Positions 32,686-43,807 of a stretch of DNA of 64,000 nucleotides are shown here, piece by piece (the first letter of the stretch is position 1; every line of letters begins with the position of its first letter). This stretch comes from Neoechinorhynchus agilis. Lineage: Eukaryota > Acanthocephala. The stretch spans positions 14,136,001 to 14,200,000 of the forward strand of contig CM121342.1 of the NCBI GenBank assembly GCA_051530055.1, in the 5' to 3' direction. The notes below the pieces were generated by a model. It was not told the DNA's origin and searched no databases. It saw nothing but the letters and a program-made list of their open reading frames with translations. The position numbers and the translations under genes are program-made.

Positions 32686-35600
32686 ATGTCTCAGAAGCAT
32701 AAGAGAGCAAGACAACAGGAAGTGAATACGCCGTTAGAGTCCACTGTGGGCGATTTTCCTGGAGAGACTAAGTCCGCCACTGAAATGGAGAAAACATGGG
32801 ATAATCAAGTGCTGCCGAACATTAAGGAAGATCGCAATCAAGGACATTCATCAGGTACACTCAAGTTTACATCTATGTGGAATTCGGCTATTCACGACGT
32901 TAAAATCGCAGCAGAGGTGAATTTATTTTTCTTATCTTAACATGAAGGGCCATGTTGTTGCGCTTACGTCGTTTAGAATACTCAACTGTTTTTGAACAAC
33001 TTGCTGTTCTATTTCTCTTATATGACCGACCATATGAACTTCTTACGAAATCGAGCCAATGGAGTATACAGCCAATATTTGGTAAGTCTTTCATATATTT
33101 TTAGATTTAACCACCTTAGCGTTCCAGGATGAAGTGAATGATGAAATGTGCCCTAAGTTGAAATTGACGGATTTAGAATCAGTGGAATTATATTGCGCAG
33201 AAATGAAACAGTTTCGGTTGGGTGGTAGTGCTAAGTTGGACGATTTTTTGAACATCATTTGGAAGGTTTATTTTCATGAGAATTCCATTTTCTGCTATTT
33301 CCGCTATTTAGCCTATTGAGACGATCGACTTTTTGGTGACAAACGTAATGCCGTTTTGTACAGATTTGCGTTTAAATTCAAAATTTAAGAAGGTTTGGTT
33401 AAGCAAAAACGTAGAGCCGTTGCATATTTGAAAATCAAGTTATTTTTTGATTGGTGGCCACCAAGCCTGAAAATTTAAAAGAATTTATTGATTCCAGTAT
33501 TTCGAACGAAAGGAAACTCTTCCTTTCATTTACTTCTAAACAGCCTTGATAAACGCGTGCAAGATTGTGCCTTCGAAATATCGGAATCAATAAATTATTT
33601 TAAATTTTCCGCCATTCGAAAACACTGCGCTAATACATATTTTAACTAATGATGTGTCATTGAGCAATACGTCTCCTTCATGGTCGTAAGAATTTACGAT
33701 TAAGTCTAATCGTACCAACAATTGTAGTACTCGTCACTTACGTAATTTAAAAATTGATACAAATTTCATGCAAATTACGCTCAATAATTTGTGTCGTTCC
33801 ATTCAAGACAGCCGAATTACATTCGTATTGTATTCCACTTGCAGGCTAGGGCAGAATTGGCCCATTTGCTTCAAACGGCGGTGGAATATTGTGAAAAGAA
33901 TTGTCTCTATGATCTGTTTAAATCGGGCACAGAATCACAAAAAAAGCAATATATTACAAGAAATGATCAGCAGTTTTATGAATGTTATATCAACTCCGAA
34001 GGGTGGATTCAACTGCAGAATTCCAAGAGGTTGTAACATCCGCTAATTCGACAATTTTTGCATGTATTCAATTTCAGCGGGAGCAAATGGGCAAATTTCT
34101 CCGAGATCGCAATCAAATGTCCTATCGATCTTATTGGAAAACCTATGGGTCTTGCGGTGTCCAGAGTCTGGTTTGATTATTTGTCGGACAAATGCTCATT
34201 TGGGCCATCTCAAATCGAAGATTCTCCACATGCATTCGGTACGTTATTGCTATACAAATTCCAGACTGAATTGCATTGATATGCCGACAAGTTTAGATAT
34301 CATAAGGGAATATCTCAATGGTATTAGACGATATTTGATTGATGGCCTAGAGTTTGTATTCGATCTTGCGACGAGAATCGCAATAGTCAATAAACAAGCT
34401 GTTAATAGAGAGAGTGATGCGAATTCAGAATTTCTGAAAACCTCTTTGACAGGCGAATCGTTGAACTTGTACGATCAAAAAAGTATAAATCCAAGAGACT
34501 TCATTGATTTTGAGGATGACGATGGTCGTAATAGTAATGCTTTTGCGGATTATCTAATGGACTCGGTGATAGATATCGAAGGTTATAGAGCGTCACTAGC
34601 AAAATCTTACGAATGGAATGAGATATATAAGGTTAAGACCCAAGATACATGTAAGCAGTATGCGCACGAATTGTTAGATCAGTATAAAGACGGTGATGGA
34701 TTGAAATATTTACTGTGCCCAACAGAACGACTTATTGCTATTAATGCTAAGGAGGTTATCAGCGAAACGAAATCAACGATGGAAGATAGAGACCTAAATG
34801 TCCACACGGGATTCGTTGACCAATTATTTGAAGACGAATGGATGTATCGAGAAATCGAAGTTGGTGATGAGGATACAGAAGCGCCTGTTTTAAGCTCCAA
34901 TGTACTTGAGACCAACAATATGCTACTGGGGAATCCTGAACAACAAAACCCATTTGGAGTTATAAATATTGCAGAAGAGAAATACATTGAAGCCTTCTAT
35001 TCAACACGGACGCCTCTACCATTTCAAATTTTAGAGGATGAGCAAACTCAAACTAGTGGGTCGCCAGTTTCCATAGAGTGCATAAAATCAATCCTCGGCT
35101 CTGATTTCGAGCCATCTAAGACGATCACACTTGTAGAATGCACAAAAGACGAAATGGAAAGCCAATTCGATTTGAAGCGGAACAGAAATATCGATTATAT
35201 CTCTTGTCCTAACGACGAAGTTGAAATTACGGATTGCCGTAGTTCAATTAAGGCCGTTTTAGATAACGAGGTCGCTAAAGTAGATGGAGATTATGTGGTA
35301 TATAACGAGCACGTATTGAATGAAGTGCTTAGCAAGAAATCATTGAACAATTGGTCAGATAGTATAAATTTTGGTCTCAATGGGAACATTAGCCTTAGTG
35401 AGCCAATCATAGGTAATTTCATGGGTTGATTTACCTTTAAAGGAATTTCTTGTATAGAATCCGTTCTTCAATCCGTTTATTTGAAAGACAAATTCGTTGT
35501 AGATTTAAGACGGTATTATGTGACCTTTCCAATATTTCGAATCAGGATGACGGAAGCTATTGGAGGTTAATTATTAGATCTTAACTTCTCACAACTAAAA

Positions 35601-37139
35601 ATAGGATTTTGTAGATGATTCGGTGCTCACTGATTTGATTTACTGCGATCGAAATGTTGTGAATAATTTGTACGAAAATGCAAAGCGGTTGTTTCCCGTA
35701 GAGAGTAAAGGAAAATTAAAAAATAAATTTTTGGGAACTTATTTGAAGAACATCGATTGCCCTGAACCCTTTGAAATCAAATACATGTATGTAGATATCA
35801 TTATTTAAGTCGCGTTTCTTCAATCTGCAGCAGATTACCGAATTGGTTTATATGGACTAATTGTGGGGAGATCAAACTTGGAAGATGGGATGAGAAGAGA
35901 AGCGAGTGGCGAACGGACGGTATAATCGGATGCAGTTTTGACAAAGGCAGGTGCTGGTTTATTTTAGTTAGCTTATTGTTTTCGTTTTATAGAAGCACGG
36001 TGTTTGTATTTCAAAGTGTATCACGGAGGAACATTTACAGTTTTGCGGGACAAACTATCGTTTTTGCCGTTTGCTTCATGGTACATGGAACCAAATGAAG
36101 ACCACACTAACGAAGTCACGGTGACAATTAAGACCTTTGCTTTTGAAATTCACATTAATGTACAGGTAATAATTACCAGTTTTGCTACTTTGTTACTATT
36201 GTTTCATTGTACGAACATTCATGGCTAAAAACCGTGACTATGTTAATTTTAAGGTGGAGTCATTGAGTCGTGAGCTCTTTAGTTTGTGGTTCCGTTTTGG
36301 TTATTCGAATTACTCGAATGCATTTTTAAGCTTCTATCATTACACCAAGCGGTAGTGTCGAAATTTTTCAGGCTCTTCTTGCCGAGAAAAAATTCAGTTT
36401 TTGTTTTAATTAAAATTTGTGTGTATTTAAAGGAATCGTTGTGTTCAATCATTAGACTGGAGACCAGCGAAGGTAAAGATCTGCTAAGTCAAAACGTTCT
36501 TCTCAAGGAAAAATGTGACTGTTTTAAGTTAAGACAGGTAGCTTCACTTCATAGCATACTCACCAACTTTAACCAAATTTGATAAGAAATTACGTTCATT
36601 CGGACTAAACATATTCTCCGATATGGACCTAAATGAGATGGTATCAAAAAGAGCGGCTTTCCCAAAGAAGGTTAATGTGTTTTTTCCTTAAATTCAAATC
36701 CGTAAATATAACAATTTCGATTAGAACCAAAATTTGGAGAATTTGCTGTATTTTCAAATGGCCAGCGTTTCAGTAGCAACTCGTTTCGCCTCAAGTCAAT
36801 GGAATTCATTAATTAATGAAGAGGGCCATTTCGTCGTAAAAATGCGGGAGGCTTGTTTTGGAGAGGATAAGTGTATTCTGATGACTCACGGAAGGTTCTC
36901 CTACTCGCATATATGCAGCAAAGGTAAAATCAATGCGAACATTGATTACCTGAATCAGGTACTTAAATCGTACCCGAAAAATAACTATATTATTTTTTCA
37001 GGCCTATGTTACATTGATGCAAATGGTAGACGAAACCTTTTCGCTAAAATCTTCATCCGCTGTACATTCGAGTTCGACAGTGTTTGTCGAAACTGTCTAC
37101 TCACTTTTAACACTTCTTAGGCCACTCTGTTTCGGTTGA
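32686..37139 (+). CDS. DNAI7: axonemal dynein intermediate chain 7-like (DNAI7/CASC1 family)
   Basis: DNAI7 (CFAP94, Chlamydomonas IC97) is an axonemal dynein assembly/intermediate-chain protein. I join about 14 exons: 32686-32916, 32977-33081, 33128-33265, 33845-34029, 34078-34238, 34297-35412, 35615-35786, 35831-35919, 35993-36165, from 36254, from 36372 to 36537, 36587-36670, 36725-36958, 37002-37139. Every join except around 36288-36433 has GT-AG ends and agreeing phase. Product about 1,000 residues. Family hallmarks: RLPNWFIWTNCGEIKLGRWD, EWRTDE, a TFTVLRDKLSFLPFASWYME segment, then RFASSQWNSLINEEGHFVVK and the ending FVETVYSLLTLLRPLCFG. Exon 6 (372 residues, acidic, low similarity) is an expansion. 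Intron 3 holds a foldback repeat. The assignment rests on the C-terminal half; the N-terminus is divergent. Confidence 0.7.
33477..33605. repeat. foldback repeat inside intron 3 of the DNAI7-like gene
   Basis: Left arm (AAAATTTAAAAGAATTTATTGATT from about 33471) is the reverse complement of the right arm ending AATCAATAAATTATTTTAAA. Carries CCTTGATAAACGCGTGCAAG and CCTTCGAAATATCGG like 11484-11545. Intron 3 is 579 nt against 44-200 for the others, so the insertion explains its size. Confidence 0.75.
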
Positions 37140-37469
37140 GATAATAAATGGGTTTTTTGGTGAGCCACGTACTTCTTAAAGCGCCATTCAAAAAGTCGAA
37201 GATTACAATGGCCTTTCTAGTGCCATGGTACCGTACAAAGAGCATTTCTCCACTGTACTCAATTTCAAAGCATGGTGGATTTTGAAGGTTATTTAAGGAT
37301 CCTTTGAAACTTATAAAACCACACATTTTCATGATAATAACACATACCACTATTCTACCTCGGTGTTCCCGTGAACACTCGAACCATCTTATAGGTTTCT
37401 TCAATGTAGTTGTTGATTTTGGAGTGGATAACGTTTTGGTTATTGTATGTAAATATGTGAGAGAAGTGT

Positions 37470-37636
37470 TATTTAGAGGTCTTCACTCGGTAAATAATTT
37501 TTTATTAAAGGCATTTCAGACCTCGTGGGGTTCATCATTAGCCTTCCTGTAGATTTTTCACAAGCAAAATGATGATGAACTCGACGAGATTCAAAACGTC
37601 TTTAATAAAAAATATTTACCAGGTGAAGATTTCTAA
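37470..37636. repeat. foldback repeat, CGAACCTCGTCGGGTT family
   Basis: Left TTATTTAGAGGTCTTCACTC and right GAAGATTTCTAAATAA arms pair across about 165 bp. The plus-strand core at 37568-37595 is ATGATGA, T, GAACTC..GAGATTC, AAAA, so the GAAA box is mutated here. Confidence 0.7.
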
Positions 37637-37654
37637 ATAACAATTCTAGTGCAA

Positions 37655-37915
37655 GACAGTTCATGAGGTTGGGTCTTTCCTCAGGTTAATTTCGGGCTAC
37701 GGTATCTGAGAAGATTGGACAGTATGAAAAAGGAGCGGAAGTAGAGGGAAGTGCGAGGGATTGATGAAAATTGTTCCCGCATAAATTTCTGATAGAAATT
37801 CCGGGGCTTTTAGTATGAGAAAACGGTGTCTCAGCAGCTTTCTTTATCCTGATGAGTGAGCTTAAAACACGTTGTAGAGATTCAAGTAGATAAAAGAGCG
37901 AGGCGACGGCCATGA
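37655..37915 (-). mobile_element. CR1/Jockey-like LINE terminal fragment
   Basis: TCTTTCCTCAGGTTAATTTC, ATCTGAGAAGATTGGACAGT and AAAAAGGAGCG match 16215-16285 and 29790-29850. Non-coding remainder of the same LINE family. Confidence 0.5.
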
Positions 37916-38193
37916 AACAGGTCCAGCGATCGAAAATTGCTGTTTAAAGTTGCTTGGATCAGCATTGAACGGCGGTACTCATACTTCTAAGAAATATTTT
38001 TGTAAGCCAGACTAGGCAATTGTTGTTTATAGGACGTAAAAATTAAAGAAATTTATTAAATCCGATATTTCTGAACCACAATATTGAATGCATTTATCAC
38101 GAGGTTCTATGTTAAGATTACCAAACTGACTTTTACGCACACGAAAGAAAGCAATAAAGTGTACTCTGTAACTCTCGAATTTGTTAAAAATCA

Positions 38194-40863
38194 ATGGTTT
38201 CTAAGGATGAAGTGGTCGTGGGGAGAAAGCGCTTTAAAGTGGACGAGACGTTACCTCCATCAGTGGGCGAGATGGCTGAGCTACGGCGATATGAAGATCA
38301 AGGCAGTCTAGATCATCCGGCTGCGATGAACATGATGATCAATGAGCTGATCGGGGAAGTGAGTATGACACGTGATGAGATACATTTCGTCGATCGGTTT
38401 CTAGAATCATTGAGAGATGAGTTGAAATGTTTAAGAAAAAGAAAAATGCGAGAGGTCTGTTGGCCGCAATTGTACAGGCGACGAGGCCTACGGAACGAAA
38501 AGACAATCGATTTTAAGTTTAACCCACCCTCGAACGTTCATGTAATTGGTTCCGTTTTGAACGATTGCTATGTTAAACGAGCTACTGACTCAATAGATGT
38601 GGACGTTGCTCTGATGGTTTCGGATCTGTTCGTACCATCGCACGATCATGTAAATCTCAGATATCATGCAAAGAAGTTTCTTTATTTTGAGAAGCTTAAA
38701 AACGTACTGGAAAAGCGTTCGGGTGACTGGAACGCGAGAATAGTTAATAAGCGAACTTACGATCAACTGCTCGTACTGGAGAACAAAAAATTCACTAATA
38801 TAAGAGCTTTCGGGTATATTTGCTCTCAAAGTCCAAAGATGGATGCTCAGAAATTCCAAATGGATCGACACAATTTAAGAGACCATGAAGGAATTCCGCT
38901 AAAAAGCATTCGAGCTAACAATTCGGTTCTACGTGACGTTTACTGCATTCAGTTGAACACAGCAATCAAAGAGAAACTTGATGATAGCGGCAGAAAGGCC
39001 GTTCAACTTTTAAAAGTGTTCCTTCATCAACGTTCGCTGATTTCTAAGGGATGTCTCACATGCATTGATCCATTCGTTGTTTCTGTGCTAATCGGCTTAA
39101 TTTTGAACAAAGAAAATCGACATTCCCCAATTGAACTATTTCGATCGTTTATGATATTCATGAGTGAATTTTCATCAATGGATTTGAAACTTGTTGATTT
39201 TCCAGGATTAAACGTATTTGCTAGAATGAGTAGAGGCGTACTAGAGCGTATCAAAATCGAAGCGCGAAGATCAATCGCTGTTTTAAAATTACTGTCTATT
39301 GATGCCTTCAAATCTCTATTTTTAAGCACAGTTCCAATAGATGCAAACTACGATTTTGTGTTTGAAATGAACACAGGCAGTGATCTTCCAAAATCACCGG
39401 ATTATGAGTTTAGGGCGTTGGAGGCTATTGATGAGCTAGATAATTTGCTTGTGAAAGGATTTAAAAATCGTATGACCTATGGAAACGTTGTGAGCATTTG
39501 CGACGATTTTCGATTTAAATATGGAATAGTTTTGTCGGATCAAGCGAATGTCGTAATCGAGAAAGGCCCAATGATTCGTAACGCGAACGACTGCGAGGAG
39601 TTTCGGCGGATTTGGAAAAATGAAACAGAAATTCGGAAACTCAAAGACGGATCAATTATTTTGGCAGTCGATTGCGGTCCTGAATCAAGGAGTACGAAAC
39701 TTTACATATGGCGGCATTTTCTCGATAAATTGATAAGATTGCATTTTGATCAAGGATCACTGGCATCAACTATGGACGAACTGTTCTTTTCAGCAAAGAT
39801 TCCAATTCCTATTGTTGCTGAGCGGGCGATAGAAGAGATAAAGTACGTGTCCGAAATCGTTGAAAATGCATCCGTTTCGAATTCAATTAGACTCTCATCC
39901 GTCTGGAGTGATGATCCTAGATTAAGATGCTCTTATCCAATTGATCAAAGACCGATTCGGATTCGATGTCGACTTCAAGACATGCCCAATTGGCCACGAG
40001 ATGATGACAGCGTTTCGCTGAGTATCGTACGTGGGCTTCTGGCTGTGATTTGTAGAGAACAAACGCCACATACTAAGTTGTATTCGGATTGTCTTATTAT
40101 AGACAGAAAACGTGCTTCTTATCGAATCACAATTGATCATCCTCCAAGAGAACCATCAATTAAGGAACAAACCGTGAAATACATCGAAGGCATCGCAATT
40201 AATTTCAGCTCGTATCATTTTGCTATTAGCCTTTGTGCGAAATGGCTAGGTGGCAAGTTTTTGCTCGAAGATGATCCTTGCACCTTTGACATCAACGAGA
40301 CACATGAAATCAAACGATTTCCTTGTATATCAATGGAATTGATATGCTGTAGATTATATGAATATCCGGATCCATTTGTTGAACCTCCACGTCAACCTCA
40401 TGTCGCCTTCCTTAGATTCTTGTACAGCCTGTCGAATGAAGATTTCAGGCACCCATTCTTAAAGGATAAAACAGTGTTCGAAAATTTGGGCAATGTTAAG
40501 ATTCTGAAACAAGTAAGACAACTGGCAGCCACCTCAATACTGTCGCCGTTCCAATCGATTTTTAAACATCAAATCAAATTCGATAACTTCGACGTTGTCA
40601 TCGACATTTGCGAAAAAAAGTGTTCAGTGCCGTTTAGAAAGTATCTCCTCTCCGCTTGGAGTGATCTCGTCGAAGTCTTCTATGATCCATATCGACCTAA
40701 CAAAATCGGACTGCTCTGGAAATCCAGTGCTAGTCGTCGGAAGAGTCAGCTCAGTGGCGCACCCAAAAGTAACGATCTATCTGACGTGATTAGTGTTTGG
40801 ACTGTTGTTGGATTGGGAATCGTGAATCGAATCAATCTGCTGCGAAAACCGAGTTCCTCGTAA
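38194..40863 (+). CDS. NOL6: nucleolar protein 6 (Nrap/UTP22)
   Basis: NOL6 belongs to the UTP-C part of the small-subunit processome and acts in pre-18S rRNA processing in the nucleolus. One uninterrupted frame of 889 codons. Order of blocks: basic N-terminus, FKFNPPSNVHVIGSVLNDCY and DSIDVDVALMVSDLF (degenerate nucleotidyltransferase domain), AVQLLKVFLHQRSLISKGCL (first helical domain), the EFRRIWKNETEIRKLKDGSI block (family: FRQFWGSRSELRRFQDGAI), CAKWLGGKFLLEDD, PHVAFLRFLYSLSNEDFRHP and the closing YDPYRPNKIGLLWK. Shorter than the human protein (1,146) but no block is lost. Absence of introns in 2.7 kb is unlike its neighbours. Confidence 0.92.
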   Translation: MVSKDEVVVGRKRFKVDETLPPSVGEMAELRRYEDQGSLDHPAAMNMMINELIGEVSMTRDEIHFVDRFLESLRDELKCLRKRKMREVCWPQLYRRRGLRNEKTIDFKFNPPSNVHVIGSVLNDCYVKRATDSIDVDVALMVSDLFVPSHDHVNLRYHAKKFLYFEKLKNVLEKRSGDWNARIVNKRTYDQLLVLENKKFTNIRAFGYICSQSPKMDAQKFQMDRHNLRDHEGIPLKSIRANNSVLRDVYCIQLNTAIKEKLDDSGRKAVQLLKVFLHQRSLISKGCLTCIDPFVVSVLIGLILNKENRHSPIELFRSFMIFMSEFSSMDLKLVDFPGLNVFARMSRGVLERIKIEARRSIAVLKLLSIDAFKSLFLSTVPIDANYDFVFEMNTGSDLPKSPDYEFRALEAIDELDNLLVKGFKNRMTYGNVVSICDDFRFKYGIVLSDQANVVIEKGPMIRNANDCEEFRRIWKNETEIRKLKDGSIILAVDCGPESRSTKLYIWRHFLDKLIRLHFDQGSLASTMDELFFSAKIPIPIVAERAIEEIKYVSEIVENASVSNSIRLSSVWSDDPRLRCSYPIDQRPIRIRCRLQDMPNWPRDDDSVSLSIVRGLLAVICREQTPHTKLYSDCLIIDRKRASYRITIDHPPREPSIKEQTVKYIEGIAINFSSYHFAISLCAKWLGGKFLLEDDPCTFDINETHEIKRFPCISMELICCRLYEYPDPFVEPPRQPHVAFLRFLYSLSNEDFRHPFLKDKTVFENLGNVKILKQVRQLAATSILSPFQSIFKHQIKFDNFDVVIDICEKKCSVPFRKYLLSAWSDLVEVFYDPYRPNKIGLLWKSSASRRKSQLSGAPKSNDLSDVISVWTVVGLGIVNRINLLRKPSSS

Positions 40864-41085
40864 AACTTTGTAAGAAATAATATTATGCTTTTGTTTCTAA
40901 CCCTAATTGCGAACAAAATGCCTGCTCTAAAGGAGACATTCTATATTTCGACCCCATTTCCACACTTTGCAAAATTAACAGCGATCATATTTGAAAATGA
41001 TACGCAGTTATCGGATTACTCTTCGCAGACTCGATGAATTTCCGACACTGTCTCAAGCGTTATATAAGTTTTTTAGCGTAAATCT

Positions 41086-42281
41086 TCACTTTAGACTACT
41101 CATACGCAGTTTCACAAGCTGCTCCAGTTGTATTCGAGCATCCTCAGTTTTCGGATATCCAATAAAAATGAAATTGTTGATGTATTCACTCATGTCCTGA
41201 TCGCTTAGCATTGTTGGGCACGGTATTTCTTGAGTAGACGAACCCATCGTCAGAGACAATCTCAAGAAATTACCATTATTCATCGTACCGCTCATCGACG
41301 GCCTGTATTACATATGAGGTAAACTTGTATGCGGAAGCACATTGTTCCTCCATCCAAATGAGTGCTTTCATTCTCAATATCTTCATGCAATGAAGCTCTT
41401 CCCATAAAAGTGTTGCCATCAATTGATTCAGATTTTCGCGAGTGAAAAAACCCTTCCCATTAATGCAATATGATTTTATAGCTGATACACTTTCTGAATG
41501 CTTTACACTTTCAAGAGACCGCAACTCATCTTGCGCCTCACTGGCTCTAAAATCGGCTACTTTTCCACGTGCCCATGAAAGTTACCGAATTTCGCTGAGT
41601 ACGATTAAACATGTCCAAAGTAAGAAGATTTTCAACGTCCATCTGACAGTAAGTGCTGGTGTGAATATGAGCAAATGGATTCAATGAAGATATTGCAATT
41701 CGAAGTTCATTGATGTCCTGCATAACCACCAGATCGAGTTTATTGAGGATTATGATGTCCGCATATGCCATTTGAGTTTCCCATTCATTTTTGAACTCTA
41801 AGCACTTTTCATGTACTTTGCTGGAATCAACCAAACATATCACACATTTCAATTCGAACTGGACTTCCAGTCCCTCATCTAACCACAGACTGTTTATAAG
41901 TTTAGCCGGATTAGCTAAACCGGAGGTCTCGACAACAACGTGATCAACTCGAGCTTTATTAATGAGACCCTCCAGGACCTTTACAATCGCATCTTTTGTA
42001 GAACAACACAGACAACCGCTGGGTAATTCGATCCATTGTTCACATAGTTTACCAGATGAACCAACGAACATAGTTCGTTCGACGTCAATCGCCGTCGGCT
42101 CAAACTCGTTCAAAATCACAGCAATCTTCTTTTTGCCGGCAGTTTGCCTCAGTATTCGATTGAGCAAAGTTGTCTTTCCTGATCCGATTAGGCCCGTAAT
42201 TATCGTTACAGGAATCTTTGCGCTATCTTCGATCAATTCAGGTACTTCATTTTGATCAGTCGAAACCATCCCAGAACACAA
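41086..42281 (-). CDS. ZNG1: ZNG1 / COBW-domain zinc GTPase metallochaperone
   Basis: ZNG1 proteins (formerly CBWD) are G3E-family GTPases that deliver zinc to methionine aminopeptidase. Exon 1 (from ATG 42269 to about 41560) has Walker A GLIGSGKTTLL, the metal-binding GCLCCS motif, ETSGLANPAKLI and the guanine-specificity NKLD. Two further blocks, about 41520-41280 (NLNQLMATLLWEELHCMKILRMKA, SYVIQAVDERYDE) and 41290-41086 (INNFIFIGYPKTEDARIQLEQL), form the C-terminal COBW_C domain. The N-terminal motif upstream, MVSTDQNEVPELI, matches the family's CPELV-type target-binding peptide only loosely. Introns between blocks are short; exact ends not settled. Confidence 0.9.
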
Positions 42282-42439
42282 TATCTATAAACTGCGAAGG
42301 GAAACACTAGTTTTAATAATCAGTTAACAACAACATTAATTTTTATTCACCCTGTAATTTTACGGATAATCGAACACAACAAAATGATTTCTTGGATTGT
42401 ATTCGGGGGAATGAAATTATTAATTGTTCTAGCGCAACT

Positions 42440-42570
42440 TTACTCTTAACCTCCCCGATATTAATTGATTTATTGCAAATTTTCGACCGCATGCGGTCCT
42501 CTTCATACATCTATAATATGCGTTTTAGATTAAATGGTGCTTACATTACTGAACTCAGTTACTTGGGTTG
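42440..42570 (-). repeat. Penelope-type terminal fragment with palindromic stem
   Basis: Minus-strand core 42506-42481: ATGAAGA, G, self-complementary GACCGCATGCGGTC, GAAA. The flank CTTAACCTCCCCGAT is that of the 7131 and 43335 copies. Confidence 0.5.
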
Positions 42571-42599
42571 TGAAGCCCGAAAGTGATCTCACACTTCCT

Positions 42600-43120
42600 T
42601 GAGTGTTGGTTCCGCTGGACGTGGCATATCCAGAAAAACAGCATCTACATAATCAGGCATCCCACTTAGTCGAAATCAATCGACGATTACATCTCGCCAT
42701 ATCGCCGTAACAAAATCAGACACTTTATGCTGTTCACAATCTCTAACAGCACGATTGCATCGGTCTATGTGAAAATCGAAGGTGTATAAATGACCCGTCG
42801 GATAAATCGCCTTGATTAGAGCATGAGACAGCGATCCCGATCCGATGCCTGTCTCGACCTTTCCCAATCGAGTTCCGTGAGAATCTGGGATATTTGACCG
42901 TGATAAAAAGAGTCTGAGCCAAGTGATCAACTAAATCAGTAAATCTCGAAGAGTCACCCTGCATCACGACTAAATTCCAGGTACCCAAAATGCGTATGGC
43001 CGGTTATATTAACGTCCAATAAAATCGCTCCAGTGGCGCTAATTGTAACGAACTGCCGTTTATGGCAATGGGTATTAATCACGACGACGTATCGCCGATG
43101 ACTCATAACGAAATGGGAAC
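42600..43120 (-). pseudogene. TRMT61A: TRMT61A-like tRNA m1A58 methyltransferase, broken
   Basis: TRMT61A is the catalytic subunit of the tRNA m1A58 methyltransferase. The minus strand keeps TGIGSGSLSHALIKAIYPTG (SAM-binding loop), HLYTFDFHIDRCNRAVRDCE, then DYVDAVFLDMPRPAE, and upstream, in another frame, LGSDSFYHGQISQILTELD. These conserved blocks fall in at least three frames with a stop between, and no canonical introns restore them. N- and C-terminal domains are missing. The flanks are Penelope-type fragments. Likely a dead duplicate; the working gene should be elsewhere. Confidence 0.7.
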
Positions 43121-43334
43121 GAAATGCCTCGTCGAAGGGAGGAAACTCACTGACGAGTCTCGCCTCCTAGGGAAGTATCTAACAATCTGGAGGATGTACA
43201 AAACTCATTACCGTGTTGTCCGGGGTGTAAAGTGATTTTATGTGCTTCCTTGACCGAGATCGGTGGGCTGTGTTCCCAAAGAAAATAATCAACCATGTAA
43301 AGGACGTTCACTTTAAACCCCAGAAAAAATCTAC

Positions 43335-43470
43335 GTATGTTTATTGATAGTTGCAATCTCGTCTATAACTAACAAACAATACCTGAAGAGATCTGCATGC
43401 AGACGAAAATTCGTAGAAATAAATCAGTCATCGGGGAGGTTAATAAGGTTGCAACTATCAATAAATTGGA
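43335..43470 (+). repeat. Penelope-type terminal fragment
   Basis: Core 43383-43408: CTGAAGA, GA, palindrome TCTGCATGCAGA, C, GAAA. Then AAATAAATCAGTCATCGGGG and TTAATAAGGTTGCAACTATC, matching 7205-7247. A short inverted TTTATTGATAGTTGCAA precedes it at 43338. Confidence 0.6.
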
Positions 43471-43807
43471 AATCCCCCCTCGTATGTTCATTTTCCCATT
43501 TTCTTCGAATGCATTATCATCGGTAGAAGCACAGAAGATGATCTTGCATTTGAAAGATTGAAATGTCATTTTTTGTGGTTTTTTAATTCGCCGGTTTTAG
43601 AACAAGTCAAAACTCCTTAGTCTACTTTCAAAAAAATATAAAGAAAATTTTACGCTGACTTTTGTTCTGGAAGAAATCTTATGGTCGTCGTCACAAATGT
43701 AATCATTTGCGTAATGGATCGATATATTCGTTATCGAATTTAATGCTACATCGTAGGTGATTTTCATGGACAATTAACACTCTTTTCGGCTTAGATTGCT
43801 AAGTGTC

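Larger units (their letters stand above)
37140..38193. other. interval between DNAI7-like gene and NOL6
   Basis: Contains one foldback (37470-37636), a LINE terminal fragment (37655-37915) and a fragment of the AAATATCGG family at about 38040-38110. An open minus-strand stretch at 37117-37404 matches nothing I know and overlaps the end of the DNAI7-like gene. Confidence 0.5.

Noticed and set aside
37117-37404. 95-codon minus-strand open stretch
   Set aside because: It overlaps the last exon of the DNAI7-like gene and matches no family I know; no splice partner found.
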